Below, one piece after another: positions 9,346-18,117 of a stretch of DNA of 64,000 bases. Below the pieces are notes generated by a model. That model worked only from the letters and a program-made list of their open reading frames with translations, ran no database searches and was not told the DNA's origin. Every line of letters begins with the position of its first letter. Positions within the stretch are counted from its first letter, which is position 1. Source of the DNA: an uncultured Roseovarius sp. (GTDB taxonomy: Bacteria > Pseudomonadota > Alphaproteobacteria > Rhodobacterales > Rhodobacteraceae); contig OX638333.1 in assembly GCA_951812895.1 (NCBI GenBank), forward strand, positions 3,762,001 through 3,826,000, in the 5' to 3' direction. Made by a program: the position numbers and the translations under genes.

Positions 9346-9364
9346 GGGTAGGGCGACACTACCC
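9346..9364. promoter_or_regulatory. Inverted repeat GGGTAG-N7-CTACCC between sgaA and its divergent regulator
   Basis: Second copy of the inverted repeat found at 7783-7801, with identical arms and spacer length. It lies 107 bases before the sgaA start and 139 bases before the regulator start, so it could serve both. The shared intergenic region (9240-9502) otherwise contains an AT-rich stretch near 9405-9435 that may hold promoter elements. Confidence 0.6.
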
Positions 9365-9502
9365 TTTCGGGGGAATTACAATGGCAATCAAAGCATGCAT
9401 GCCGATGTATACTAGTTTTTCCTTATTTTTCATCGGTTTCCCGCTCGTATTTGTCGCAATTTGCCACATGGAGGAATTCTGATTCTGATCTATGCTTGGA
9501 CC

Positions 9503-10159
9503 ATGAACCAGATCGAGACGACGCCAGAAATGACAACAGAACCACATGCAGACATCCCGGAAGTGATCGTCGCAGATCGGCAGGTCATCGTTTGCCAGGG
9601 GCTTGGTTCGCTGGTTTCCCAGATATCAGAGGTGCGTCTCGGGCCATTTGCGACGGATAAAGCAACGCTCAAGAAGCATCTGTCAGGTACGCGTGGCAGG
9701 ACCATTCTGATCCTTGGCATCAGATTGGTGGATGGGGATTTGACCCAGGTTCTGGAAATGGTTCGGCGGGATTATCCGGAGGTCATGGTTGTTGTCGTGG
9801 CTGAAGATACCGAATTTGCCTTTATCCGTACGGCGGTAAAGGCAGGTGCAAACTCTGTCTGTTTGATGAGTCGGATACTGGATAGTTTACCCAAGATTCT
9901 GGGTAAGCTGATCGAAGGACATTCGATTGTTCCGACCGATATTCTACGAAAACTGACATCTGAGAATACCGACAGCCTGTCGCGCCGTGAGCATGAAATT
10001 TTGACGTTGTTGGTGGACGGATTGACCAATTTTCAGATTTCTGCACGGCTGGGTCTGAGCGAGAATACGGTGAAATATTACCTCAAGGCGATTTACCAGA
10101 AACTGAGCGTTAATTCCCGTGGTGCGGCAATCGCAAAATATGTCGCCGGAAACTACTGA
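9503..10159 (+). CDS. LuxR/NarL-type regulator with a degenerate receiver domain
   Basis: Transcription factor of about 218 residues: a receiver-like domain at residues 20-130 and a LuxR/GerE helix-turn-helix at about residues 155-212 ([20 protein letters not shown], then [17 protein letters not shown]). The phosphoacceptor position is Gly72 ([12 protein letters not shown]) where active receivers have Asp, the N-terminal acidic pair is reduced to a single Asp, and the conserved Lys before the last helix is absent (VCLMSRIL). Phosphorylation control is therefore unlikely. Divergent to sgaA, it is the obvious candidate to bind the GGGTAG-N7-CTACCC repeats and control the serine-cycle genes. The start at 9503 is chosen; 9461 or 9530 are alternatives. 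Confidence 0.8.
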   Translation: MNQIETTPEMTTEPHADIPEVIVADRQVIVCQGLGSLVSQISEVRLGPFATDKATLKKHLSGTRGRTILILGIRLVDGDLTQVLEMVRRDYPEVMVVVVAEDTEFAFIRTAVKAGANSVCLMSRILDSLPKILGKLIEGHSIVPTDILRKLTSENTDSLSRREHEILTLLVDGLTNFQISARLGLSENTVKYYLKAIYQKLSVNSRGAAIAKYVAGNY

Positions 10160-10177
10160 ACCGAATTTCTTTGGCGC

Positions 10178-11668
10178 TCAGGAATTTTCTTCACTGATAT
10201 CGACGAGATGCCACCTCACCCGATCGCTTTTGACCGGATCAAGGTTGCGCACCCGGGGTGAAAGCCCGACAAGCTGGGTCCGGTGATAGGGTATCAGTGT
10301 TCCGGAATGTTCGGCCAAATACTCCTGGGCATGAATGTAATAATTGCGCCGTTCAGCGAAATCGAGCTCTTGCCTGGCGCGGGCGAGCATGTGGTCAAAC
10401 CTTGGATCGTTGAAATGGCTTTCATTCCATTTTGCTTCAGAATGGAACGCCTCGTTTAACACCTGATCAGCGGGCCGTTCGCCCCAACTTGTCGCGAAGA
10501 CATCTTTATGCATCCAGACTTCTGTCCAGTAGCCATCAGCAGATGCATTTTTAATTTTGACCCGAATTCCCGCTTCTGCGGCGTGGTCCTGATACACAAC
10601 GGCCATTGGGGACCATGAGGCATCGATAGACGAGACATGGAGAGTTACATCAATGCCATCCGGATAGCCCGCTTCGGTCAGCAGCGCACGTGCCTGTTCA
10701 ACATCCCGGTCACAACTCATTTCAGAACGATACTGATCACCGGGCCCAACCGGGGTGTCACAACTGATAATTCCACCGCCATCAAGCGCCAGTTTGAGCA
10801 TCTCAGCCCGGTCAACAGCCAGCCGGAGAGCGCGGCGCACACGCACATCATTGAACGGAGCCACATCTGTGCGGAACACGAACCCCGACCAGTTGCCGGT
10901 TGGAATTTCCTGAACCACGTATTTCGATGACCGTTTCAGCGCACGACGCACCAGCGGACGCAAGCCGCGCTCCATATCCAATTGCCCGGCCAGGAACGCC
11001 TGCATACGTGTGTTGGCGTCGGGGATGCCGATAATTTCCATACGCTCCAATTTGGGCGTGCCTTCCCAATATCCGTCAAATGCGCTCAATATTGTGGTGC
11101 CGTCGGGATCAAACTTTTCAAGTTGAAATGGTCCCGTGCCAATGCCGGTCTGGCCGATTGTATCCCCGGATCCTTCGGGAATGATCCGCAGACGGGGGTC
11201 CATTAACTGCAGGGGGAGATCGGCGAAGGTCGACTCCAGATTGATCTGAACTGTGAACGCGTCCAGAGCAACCACGGTCTGCATCATTTTGACGGCAGAA
11301 TGTGCCGGGCTGCCCATTTCCGGATCGAGTACGCGGTTGAGCGAATAAACCACGTCCGCGGCATCAAAGTCGGTGCCATCATGAAATTGCACGCCTTCGC
11401 GCAGGGTAAGTGTCCAGACAGACCCATCGGAATTTGCACTCCATCCCGTGGCAAGGTCGGGCTCAGGCCGGCCATCCGCTCCGGGTCGGATCAGGCGGCT
11501 CATCATTTTTTCGGTGATCTGAAGGACACGACCTTTGGAAATCGGATCAAGGCTGGAATGCGCACCCGATCCAAGGTCGTGTGCGAAACGGAAAGTGCCC
11601 TGCGGTTCAGCTGCGGCAATACCACTTATCAGCAGAAGGCTGAAAATCATTGAAATAACGCTGCGCAT
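10178..11668 (-). CDS. ABC transporter substrate-binding protein, family 5 (peptide/opine type)
   Basis: Periplasmic solute-binding protein of the DppA/OppA class, 496 residues from the ATG at 11668, with an N-terminal signal peptide (MRSVISMIFSLLLISGIAAA). Family features include LATGWSANSDGSVWTLTLRE near residue 80, DAADVVYSLNRV near 115 and VRRALRLAVDR near 300. Its C-terminal third resembles the second binding protein of this region (14003-15601), including a DGYW-E/D-VW block, so they are probably paralogues. The frame extending to 11710 adds residues before a good signal peptide and is rejected. No permease or ATPase gene lies nearby. The ligand is unknown; the dipeptidase next door suggests peptides. 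Confidence 0.85.
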   Translation of the reverse strand: MRSVISMIFSLLLISGIAAAEPQGTFRFAHDLGSGAHSSLDPISKGRVLQITEKMMSRLIRPGADGRPEPDLATGWSANSDGSVWTLTLREGVQFHDGTDFDAADVVYSLNRVLDPEMGSPAHSAVKMMQTVVALDAFTVQINLESTFADLPLQLMDPRLRIIPEGSGDTIGQTGIGTGPFQLEKFDPDGTTILSAFDGYWEGTPKLERMEIIGIPDANTRMQAFLAGQLDMERGLRPLVRRALKRSSKYVVQEIPTGNWSGFVFRTDVAPFNDVRVRRALRLAVDRAEMLKLALDGGGIISCDTPVGPGDQYRSEMSCDRDVEQARALLTEAGYPDGIDVTLHVSSIDASWSPMAVVYQDHAAEAGIRVKIKNASADGYWTEVWMHKDVFATSWGERPADQVLNEAFHSEAKWNESHFNDPRFDHMLARARQELDFAERRNYYIHAQEYLAEHSGTLIPYHRTQLVGLSPRVRNLDPVKSDRVRWHLVDISEENS

Positions 11669-11901
11669 GGCTGTCCCCCGTTTGGGGCAGGTTATGCGGG
11701 AGTCATACACACGGGCAAATCAAATTTGATTATCTGCAATTTGCTGTTGCGTTCCAGGTTTGCTTTGCCGGCTGTCAGCCGACCGACAAGACAATCTGGT
11801 CGTCAAAAAATGCCTTCTCAATGGTGCAGGTGCATCCCTTCCTGTCTTCAGGAAAACACCCACAAATTTTAATTGGTACAGGCCGTCTTGGTGGGGAATC
11901 C

Positions 11902-12903
11902 TTACCTCAGAACTTCGGTTGTAACACGGGCGAAATTGCCGCCAAGAATCGCCCGAATATCGTCTTCTGGATACTGATGTGACAGCATAAGTTTAACCAA
12001 TTCAATAATTTGCTCGGGTTGAGCAAACGCTGTTGCACGGTTCGGGTCATCGTTGAACGGCGGCCACATATCGGGCCTTTGTGCAACCCATTCCCAGAAT
12101 TCCGGTACATCTTTTACATAGTCAAGACCGATACCAACATGTTGAGGTCCAACCAGATTGACCATGTAATCTATGTGGCGGAACATCGCCTCGCTGCTGG
12201 CAGAGCGATCGCCCAGAAATTCACCAATACCGTTGATGCCGATTACACCACCAGTCGCAGCACAAGCCTTGATCTGATCGTCTTTGATGTTGCGGTAATG
12301 CGGCTGCACCCCATAGGCGTTGCAGTGTGAAAAGATGAACGGCGCGTTACATACCTCAATTGCATCCATCGATGTGCGATACCCTGTATGCGTGCCATCG
12401 ACCAACATACCGACCCGGTTCATCTCTTTCACGACCTGCACACCAAAACGGCTTAGCCCGGCATCTCCCGGCTCGGCACACCCATCGCCGACCCGGTTTT
12501 TAAGGTTATAGGAAAGCAGCATGTGGCGGATACCCAGCTGGAAATAAACATCAATCATGTTGACATCACCATCCAGAGGATTGGTTTCCTGTAAATGGAA
12601 GGTAAGGGCCAGCTTTCCGGCTTTTTTGGCCTCAATGGCTTCATCGGGTGAAGTGATGAAGGTCATCGTATCTGAATTTGCCCGGATGTAGGCCCGGATA
12701 TTTGCAATATGTTGAATGGTTTGATCCCGCGTCGGCGCATCTAATGTCAGCGAGATCACGTCAATGCCAGCGGCATGAAACCGGGGCAGGGTGACATCGT
12801 CAGATTCATTTTGCTGAAAAGGCAATGTCATGTCCCAAACCAGCGCATCATCATAAATTGCCTTGGCCTGATCGCTGATTTTGAAGGGATTTGGGGATGT
12901 CAT
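11902..12903 (-). CDS. M19 (renal dipeptidase-like) metallopeptidase, atypical first metal site
   Basis: A 333-residue member of the M19 membrane-dipeptidase superfamily (TIM-barrel amidohydrolase fold). Conserved elements visible are VDGTHTGYRTS near residue 165, PFIFSHCNAYGVQPHYRN near 187 and HVGIGLDYV near 255, holding the metal-ligand His residues and the catalytic-type Asp. The usual N-terminal His-x-Asp ligand pair is replaced by Asp-x-Thr (VWDMTLPF near residue 22), so metal binding or chemistry may differ from classical dipeptidases. No signal peptide is seen, implying a cytoplasmic enzyme. It lies among binding-protein, regulator and amidohydrolase genes, suggesting work on an imported dipeptide or amide. 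Confidence 0.8.
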   Translation of the reverse strand: MTSPNPFKISDQAKAIYDDALVWDMTLPFQQNESDDVTLPRFHAAGIDVISLTLDAPTRDQTIQHIANIRAYIRANSDTMTFITSPDEAIEAKKAGKLALTFHLQETNPLDGDVNMIDVYFQLGIRHMLLSYNLKNRVGDGCAEPGDAGLSRFGVQVVKEMNRVGMLVDGTHTGYRTSMDAIEVCNAPFIFSHCNAYGVQPHYRNIKDDQIKACAATGGVIGINGIGEFLGDRSASSEAMFRHIDYMVNLVGPQHVGIGLDYVKDVPEFWEWVAQRPDMWPPFNDDPNRATAFAQPEQIIELVKLMLSHQYPEDDIRAILGGNFARVTTEVLR

Positions 12904-13054
12904 TGACCACTCCTTGGTACAAAGATTCGCTGTCGGGGAGAGCCTCTTTGAGGCGATTCGACCTCAGGCATAGCAACCGATCACGTTCGCGGCAACAGTG
13001 TAGGCCACGCTCTTTTTTTTGCTCAGATCGCAGGACCCAATTACAAAAACGGCT

Positions 13055-13858
13055 TCAAACTAACAGGCTTCCAGCTTCACTTTCCGGTGTAATATCGGTT
13101 TTGCCCGAGAGATAATTTCGCACCTTCGGTTCAATGTATCGACTGCCCACCGGAAAGGCGCCACAGGCTTTTAATGCGTCTTTCAAATCGGTTACTTCGT
13201 CCAGTTTCTTCCAGGCGATGCGAGAGGCGTAGGGGCGGGACCGTTTGTGCCACGCAACGCCCAACGTCATCCCAAACAGGTAACTGACGTTTTGCCTGTG
13301 TGAATGGGTCAGGATGGATTCGATGACGGATCCACCTGTGACCTGTTCGTATTCAACCAGATAAATGTTGTATTCGCGCTTGGAGGCCAAACCTTCATAT
13401 CGTGCTTTATGTCCTTTATCTCCGTCTTCAGATGTGGCGCGTTCAAACGAGCTGACAATGACGTAGCCGTTTTCTTCATGAAGACGTGTCAGTCCTCGGA
13501 TAATTTTTCCTTCCCAGCTGGGGGACAGGAAATGGGTATGATAGAATCCAAGATTGTTACGCAGCAGTCTGGCCTGGTCTCTAAACAGGTCTGTCATCTT
13601 CTCGGCAGGGTCACCGGAGCTTGGGCTATGTTTTGGCAAATGGTTCAGGGCAAAAATCGAATGCTCAACCAGCATATCCTCTTCAGTTAAACCAAAGTAG
13701 CGCACAATACGGCGCAACGTGTGTTCGGATGGCATGCCAGCGCCGTTTACATATCGGTTGAACTGCTGCCGATTGATACCAATCTCGCGACTTATTTTTG
13801 ATATTGATCCGAACTCTGCGCAAATGCTTCGCAGATTCTTGCAAAAATCCTGGTTCAT
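13055..13858 (-). CDS. XRE-type helix-turn-helix transcriptional regulator
   Basis: A 267-residue regulator. Residues about 15-65 form an XRE-like helix-turn-helix (SKISREIGINRQQFNRYVNG followed by PSEHTLRRIVRYFGL). The remaining 200 residues match no domain I can name and presumably sense a ligand. The gene is divergent from the Tat-exported binding protein at 14003, and the 144-base shared region holds 10-bp phased direct repeats (13878-13923) that are likely its operator. It probably controls this uptake and peptidase module and itself. Codon use appears somewhat more AT-rich than in the neighbouring metabolic genes. Confidence 0.78.
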   Translation of the reverse strand: MNQDFCKNLRSICAEFGSISKISREIGINRQQFNRYVNGAGMPSEHTLRRIVRYFGLTEEDMLVEHSIFALNHLPKHSPSSGDPAEKMTDLFRDQARLLRNNLGFYHTHFLSPSWEGKIIRGLTRLHEENGYVIVSSFERATSEDGDKGHKARYEGLASKREYNIYLVEYEQVTGGSVIESILTHSHRQNVSYLFGMTLGVAWHKRSRPYASRIAWKKLDEVTDLKDALKACGAFPVGSRYIEPKVRNYLSGKTDITPESEAGSLLV

Positions 13859-13877
13859 TGTGATCGTTCCGCTTGTA

Positions 13878-13923
13878 TCTAAAGTAATGTAAAATAGTGT
13901 AAATAGATGTAAACCAGTCTAAT
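13878..13923. promoter_or_regulatory. 10-bp phased direct repeats in the XRE/binding-protein divergent promoter
   Basis: TGTAAA occurs at 13888, 13898 and 13908, exactly ten bases apart, flanked in the same phase by degenerate copies TCTAAA (13878) and TCTAAT (13918). Ten-base spacing puts every copy on the same face of the helix, as expected for cooperative binding of a regulator. The array starts 20 bases upstream of the XRE gene start and lies 80 bases before the binding-protein start. Confidence 0.65.
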
Positions 13924-14002
13924 TCCTGTAACAAGGATTCTATCCGATGCTGGCAACCAATCCAGACGAATCCAGAACCAAGACCAATTGGGAGACAAAA
14001 AT

Positions 14003-15601
14003 ATGAATTCACAAGAAAAGCATGCAAAATGGCTCGTCGGTCAACTTGAGAAAGGCCGCATGTCGCGGCGCGAGTTTTTGGGGCGCAGTACCGCTTTGGG
14101 TCTCGCGTTGGGTCTGAGCACCGGACTTGCAGACAGGGCGCTGGCCTCGACACCTAAAAAAGGAGGCCACATGCGCCTGGCGATGGGCCATGGTGCCACG
14201 TCGGATACTCTGGATCCTGCAGTAATTGAAAACGGCATCCAATGGACGGCAACCTACGGGGTTGCCAACACGCTGACCGAGGTCGCAGCTGATGGCAGCC
14301 TGGTACCATCATTGGCGAGCGGATGGTCATCCTCGCCTGATGCCGCTGTGTGGACATTTGAGCTGCGCAATGACGTCGAGTTCCACAATGGTAAAACCAT
14401 GACCGCAGAGGATGTCATCGCGTCCCTCAACTATCACCGTGGTGAAGATTCCACCTCGATCGGCAAACCGGTGATGGCAGCCGTGGTTGATATCAAGGCG
14501 GATGGACCGAATACAGTTGTGTTCACCCTTTCAGGCGGCAACGCAGACTTCCCGTTCAATTTCAACGAGGCGATTTTCTGCATCTACCCATCCAAGGACG
14601 GTACCATTGACTGGCAAGCTGGTGGTTCGGGCCCATATATTCTGAAAAATGAACAGCCCGGCCAACGTTATGAATACGAACGCAATCCAAACTATTGGAA
14701 GGAAGGCGTGGCGCACGCGGATTCGGTGACGTTGCAATCCATTACCGATCCGGCAGCGCGTCAGAACGCACTGATCACCGGTGAGGTCGATTGTATCGAC
14801 CGTGTTGAACTGAAAACGCTGGCGCTGCTGGAGCGTAAGCCCGGTATCGTCATCGAGGAAGGCGTAGGCCCACTGCATTATTCTTTCCCGATTATGACCA
14901 AAACGGCACCATTCGATAACATCGATGCACGTCAGGCTTTGAAATACGCCCTCGACCGCCAGGATATCGTTGATAAAGTTCTGTTCGGTCACGGAATTCC
15001 GGGTAACGATCATCCGATTGGACCAACTTATCGCTATCATGCTTCGGAAATTGATCAGATCACGTACGACCCCGACAAAGCCCGTCATCTTTGGGAAAAA
15101 TCTGGTCTTGGCGATATCACACTCAATCTGAGCGCCTCGGATGCGGCTTATGCCGGTGCGGTGGATGCTGCGGTGCTCTATCAGGCCTCGGCCAAAAAAG
15201 CTGGTATCAATATTAATGTGATACGCGAACCCAATGACGGCTACTGGTCAGATGTGTGGAACAAGAAACCTTGGACTGCCAGCTACTGGGGCGGGTACAC
15301 AACCGAGGACACAATGTTCACAACAGGATTTGCACCTGGTGCTGCCTGGAATGACACCCAATGGGATCACGCACGGTTCAACGAATTATTAGTTCAGGCA
15401 AGAGCTGAGCTTGACGAAGGACTGCGCGCCGAAATGTACCGAGATATGCAGATCATCCTGCGTGAAGAAGGTGGCCACGTTGTGCCGATGTTCGCCAATT
15501 CCGTAAATGCCCGCAACGAAAACATCGCTCATGGCGAGCATGTTTCATGGCTGCGTGGTTTCGACGGCCGCCGCATTCTGGAGCGTTGGTGGATGGTGTG
15601 A
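14003..15601 (+). CDS. Tat-exported ABC substrate-binding protein, family 5
   Basis: Periplasmic dipeptide/oligopeptide-type binding protein of 532 residues. The N-terminus carries a twin-arginine signal (SRREFLGRS at about residues 25-33) followed by a hydrophobic stretch, so the protein is probably folded before export. Family landmarks are LASGWSSSPDAAVWTFELR near residue 105, MTAEDVIASLNYHRG near 135 and ARQALKYALDRQDIVDK near 310. The ATG at 14003 has GGGAGA eight bases upstream; a TTG at 13988 in frame is less likely. It is a probable paralogue of the binding protein at 10178-11668. A strong terminator follows at 15626, separating it from the amidohydrolase gene, and no permease genes are adjacent. 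Confidence 0.87.
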   Translation: MNSQEKHAKWLVGQLEKGRMSRREFLGRSTALGLALGLSTGLADRALASTPKKGGHMRLAMGHGATSDTLDPAVIENGIQWTATYGVANTLTEVAADGSLVPSLASGWSSSPDAAVWTFELRNDVEFHNGKTMTAEDVIASLNYHRGEDSTSIGKPVMAAVVDIKADGPNTVVFTLSGGNADFPFNFNEAIFCIYPSKDGTIDWQAGGSGPYILKNEQPGQRYEYERNPNYWKEGVAHADSVTLQSITDPAARQNALITGEVDCIDRVELKTLALLERKPGIVIEEGVGPLHYSFPIMTKTAPFDNIDARQALKYALDRQDIVDKVLFGHGIPGNDHPIGPTYRYHASEIDQITYDPDKARHLWEKSGLGDITLNLSASDAAYAGAVDAAVLYQASAKKAGININVIREPNDGYWSDVWNKKPWTASYWGGYTTEDTMFTTGFAPGAAWNDTQWDHARFNELLVQARAELDEGLRAEMYRDMQIILREEGGHVVPMFANSVNARNENIAHGEHVSWLRGFDGRRILERWWMV

Positions 15602-15625
15602 TCTTTTCTCCCGGATCACACAAGG

Positions 15626-15658
15626 CCTTCCGCACCCTTTGAGGTGCGGAAGGTTTTT
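15626..15658 (+). terminator. Intrinsic terminator after the Tat-exported binding protein
   Basis: A perfect 11-bp stem (CCTTCCGCACC at 15626-15636 with GGTGCGGAAGG at 15643-15653), a 6-base loop and TTTTT. It lies 25 bases past the stop at 15601 and before the amidohydrolase start at 15688. The high expression typical of binding proteins would be insulated from, or only partly read into, the amidohydrolase gene. Confidence 0.9.
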
Positions 15659-15687
15659 CTAATTTATCTCGATGGTAGGATAAAGAT

Positions 15688-17322
15688 GTGGGGCTTGGGC
15701 AGAAGCTCTATTTCAACGGTTCGATCCTGACGATGGACGATGGCCAACCAAGTGTTGATGCGGTTCTAACCGATGGTGAGCGGATCGTGGCCGTTGGCGA
15801 CGAACCGAGCCTGCGCGACGCGATGACCGAGGCGACCGAGGTCGATCTGCACGGTCAGACAATGATCCCCGCCTTTATCGACCCGCATGGGCATTTTCCC
15901 GATCCTGGCTTTGTCCGGCTTTATCGTGTCGACCTTTCCGCACCGCCCCGCGGTGATTGCGTTGATATGAAGACCGCCTTGTCGCGATTGAAAGACAAGG
16001 CTGCGGCCACACCCAAGGGCGAATGGGTGATGGGGGTCCTGTTTGACAATACCTCGGTCGCAGAAGGCCGCATGCCAACCCGCGCGGAATTGGATTCAGT
16101 CTCAACAGATCATCCGGTTTGGGTAATTCATGCCTCGGGGCATAACGGCTCCGCCAATTCCTGTACGTTGAAAAAACAAGGGATTGACCGGCATACACCT
16201 GATCCGATTGGCGGACGATTTGGTCGCGATCCGGAAACAGGCGCGCTGACCGGCCTGATTGAGGGTATATCGGCCATGGGGGAAATGAGTGCCACCGATT
16301 TTCTCATTGACCGCACACGTTTCTGGCAGGGATTTGATGCCTGTCGCGACGAGTATCTCTCCTGCGGCGTAACCTTTGCGCAAAACGCTTGGACCTCGCG
16401 AGAGATGCTTGAGCACTTCGGCAGCTTGCCAACAGGGCATGACCCGGGGCTCGATGTGTTGCTGCTGCCGATTGGTGAGCTGGAACCCGACCTGACCAAT
16501 GGCTCTGACGCGCTTGATTGGCAAGAATCGCCCTACATCACGCTCGGACCGCGAAAGCTTTTTACGGATGGGGCATTTCAACTTCAGACGGCCTATCTAA
16601 GTGCTCCGTATCACAAACCCACAAACCCCGACGCGCCTCGTGGAATGCCCTATACAGACGTGGCCGAACTGAACGCCCAGGTGAGTAAACTGCATGGATT
16701 GGGTTTCCAAATTCACTGCCATTGCAACGGCGACGCAGGCACCGATATGTTGCTCGACGCCATCGAGGCTGCTCTGGCTGAAGCCCCCCGCGAGGATCAC
16801 CGCCACACGGTAATTCACGGTCAGGTGCTGCGGGATGATCAGTTGGCCCGTATGGCAAGGCTGGGTGTCACGGTAAGCTTCTTCTCAGCCCATATCCATT
16901 TCTGGGGCGACCGGCATTATGACACATTTCTTGGACCAGAGCGTGCAGAACGCATTTCAGCGGCGGCGTCTGCTGAAAGGCATGGCGTGCGCTATACACT
17001 GCACAATGATGCCTCTGTAACGCCCACACGTCCTTTGCATCTGGCCCATTGTGCGGTGAACCGGCGTACTGCTGGGGGGCGTGTCCTGGGCGAAGCAGAG
17101 AAAATATCGATTATGTCAGCGCTGAAGGCCCAAACAATCACTGCAGCCTGGCAGGTTTTTCAGGAAGATGTCCGGGGCTCAATCACACCCGGCAAATTGG
17201 CTGACTTGGCCATCCTTAACACCAACCCGATCGATGATCCGGAATGCTTGGAACATTGTAAGGTACATCAAACAATCAGAAGAGGCCGCACTGCTTACAC
17301 GGCACCCGGCTTAACAGCTTGA
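15688..17322 (+). CDS. Amidohydrolase family protein (YtcJ-like)
   Basis: Metal-dependent amidohydrolase of 544 residues in the amidohydrolase-3/YtcJ group. The N-terminal beta-sandwich (KLYFNGSILTMDDGQPSVDA) leads to the HxH metal motif in FIDPHGHFPDPG near residue 68; a second His pair lies in IHCHCNGDAGTDM near residue 346, another His in HRHTVIHGQVL near 375, and the metal Asp in LHNDASVTP near 438. The start is a GTG at 15688 after AGGAT. Substrates of this group are poorly known (N-substituted amino acids, amides and cyclic ureas occur). Its place after two peptide-type binding proteins and a dipeptidase suggests hydrolysis of an imported amide. Confidence 0.83.
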   Translation: MGLGQKLYFNGSILTMDDGQPSVDAVLTDGERIVAVGDEPSLRDAMTEATEVDLHGQTMIPAFIDPHGHFPDPGFVRLYRVDLSAPPRGDCVDMKTALSRLKDKAAATPKGEWVMGVLFDNTSVAEGRMPTRAELDSVSTDHPVWVIHASGHNGSANSCTLKKQGIDRHTPDPIGGRFGRDPETGALTGLIEGISAMGEMSATDFLIDRTRFWQGFDACRDEYLSCGVTFAQNAWTSREMLEHFGSLPTGHDPGLDVLLLPIGELEPDLTNGSDALDWQESPYITLGPRKLFTDGAFQLQTAYLSAPYHKPTNPDAPRGMPYTDVAELNAQVSKLHGLGFQIHCHCNGDAGTDMLLDAIEAALAEAPREDHRHTVIHGQVLRDDQLARMARLGVTVSFFSAHIHFWGDRHYDTFLGPERAERISAAASAERHGVRYTLHNDASVTPTRPLHLAHCAVNRRTAGGRVLGEAEKISIMSALKAQTITAAWQVFQEDVRGSITPGKLADLAILNTNPIDDPECLEHCKVHQTIRRGRTAYTAPGLTA

Positions 17323-18117
17323 ACGGATCAACCGCTTGCTGAATAAGTCTGTAAGCCTGCTGTTCCAGCGGTCTTGCTGGGTCGGGCCAGTCGTCGAAAA
17401 TGTATCAACACCAACTCTCATTTCGCATCTCTTATATCGATACAGCCTTTCGATTAAGTTTATGAGTCAGAATGTCCGGAACACTGAATCGTCATTCAGC
17501 AAATGATAATCCCTGCAAAACAGCCCTTTTGAGTGGATGTCTGCTTCGCGGGACTTTGCAGACATTGGCTGTTGACCCAAGTACATTGACCGTTGAAGTT
17601 GTCACCAACCTATCTAAATCCAGGCAGAACAAATGGATCGTGTGGCTAAACCGCGTTCTACCTCCCCTCAACTGAATGCAGATGTCGAGTTGTTTGGCGA
17701 AAGAGCGGAGGGAGAAAAGCTCCTGCTTTGCTGGGTTGGTGCTGCCCACTAACGCTAAGTATGGAAGAGCCGTTGGTCGGGTGGACTGCTTGGCCACTTC
17801 TTGGTGATATTCCGTTGCTTCCTGGTGACAAGCGGAGGTTAGCTTCGTGTTTGCAAACCCAGACGGGCCCAGAATATTTAAGGCGGCGACCGAGTATTTC
17901 ATGTGGAAAACACGTTTCATAGGTCGCGCTAGGGTGGTATCTTAGCCATCGCGTTACGTCAGTTTTGGGCTTTGCGGTCCTTCGCTGCAGATGGCACCAA
18001 TGTCGGCTACACCAGCTGACAGCCGATTCCGTGGGGCAGCTAGGATGCAAGCCATTGAAATCATGTGCGGTGAAGGTTGCCCATGGAGTTATATAAGTTA
18101 TTGATTTTGTTGTATTT
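17323..18117. other. Gene-poor stretch of about 0.8 kb next to a tRNA gene
   Basis: No convincing gene is seen on either strand. Open frames up to 142 codons occur (for example 17492-17920, minus) but lack a ribosome-binding site and plausible protein composition. An 8-bp inverted repeat (ATGTCTGC at 17537-17544, GCAGACAT at 17558-17565) is present. Composition is mixed and looks like decayed or non-coding DNA. Position beside a tRNA gene makes an old insertion or deletion scar possible, but no attachment-site duplication was found. Confidence 0.5.

Noticed and set aside
17492-17920. 142-codon open frame on the minus strand in the gene-poor stretch
   Set aside because: No ribosome-binding site, unusual amino-acid composition and no recognisable family; treated as non-coding.
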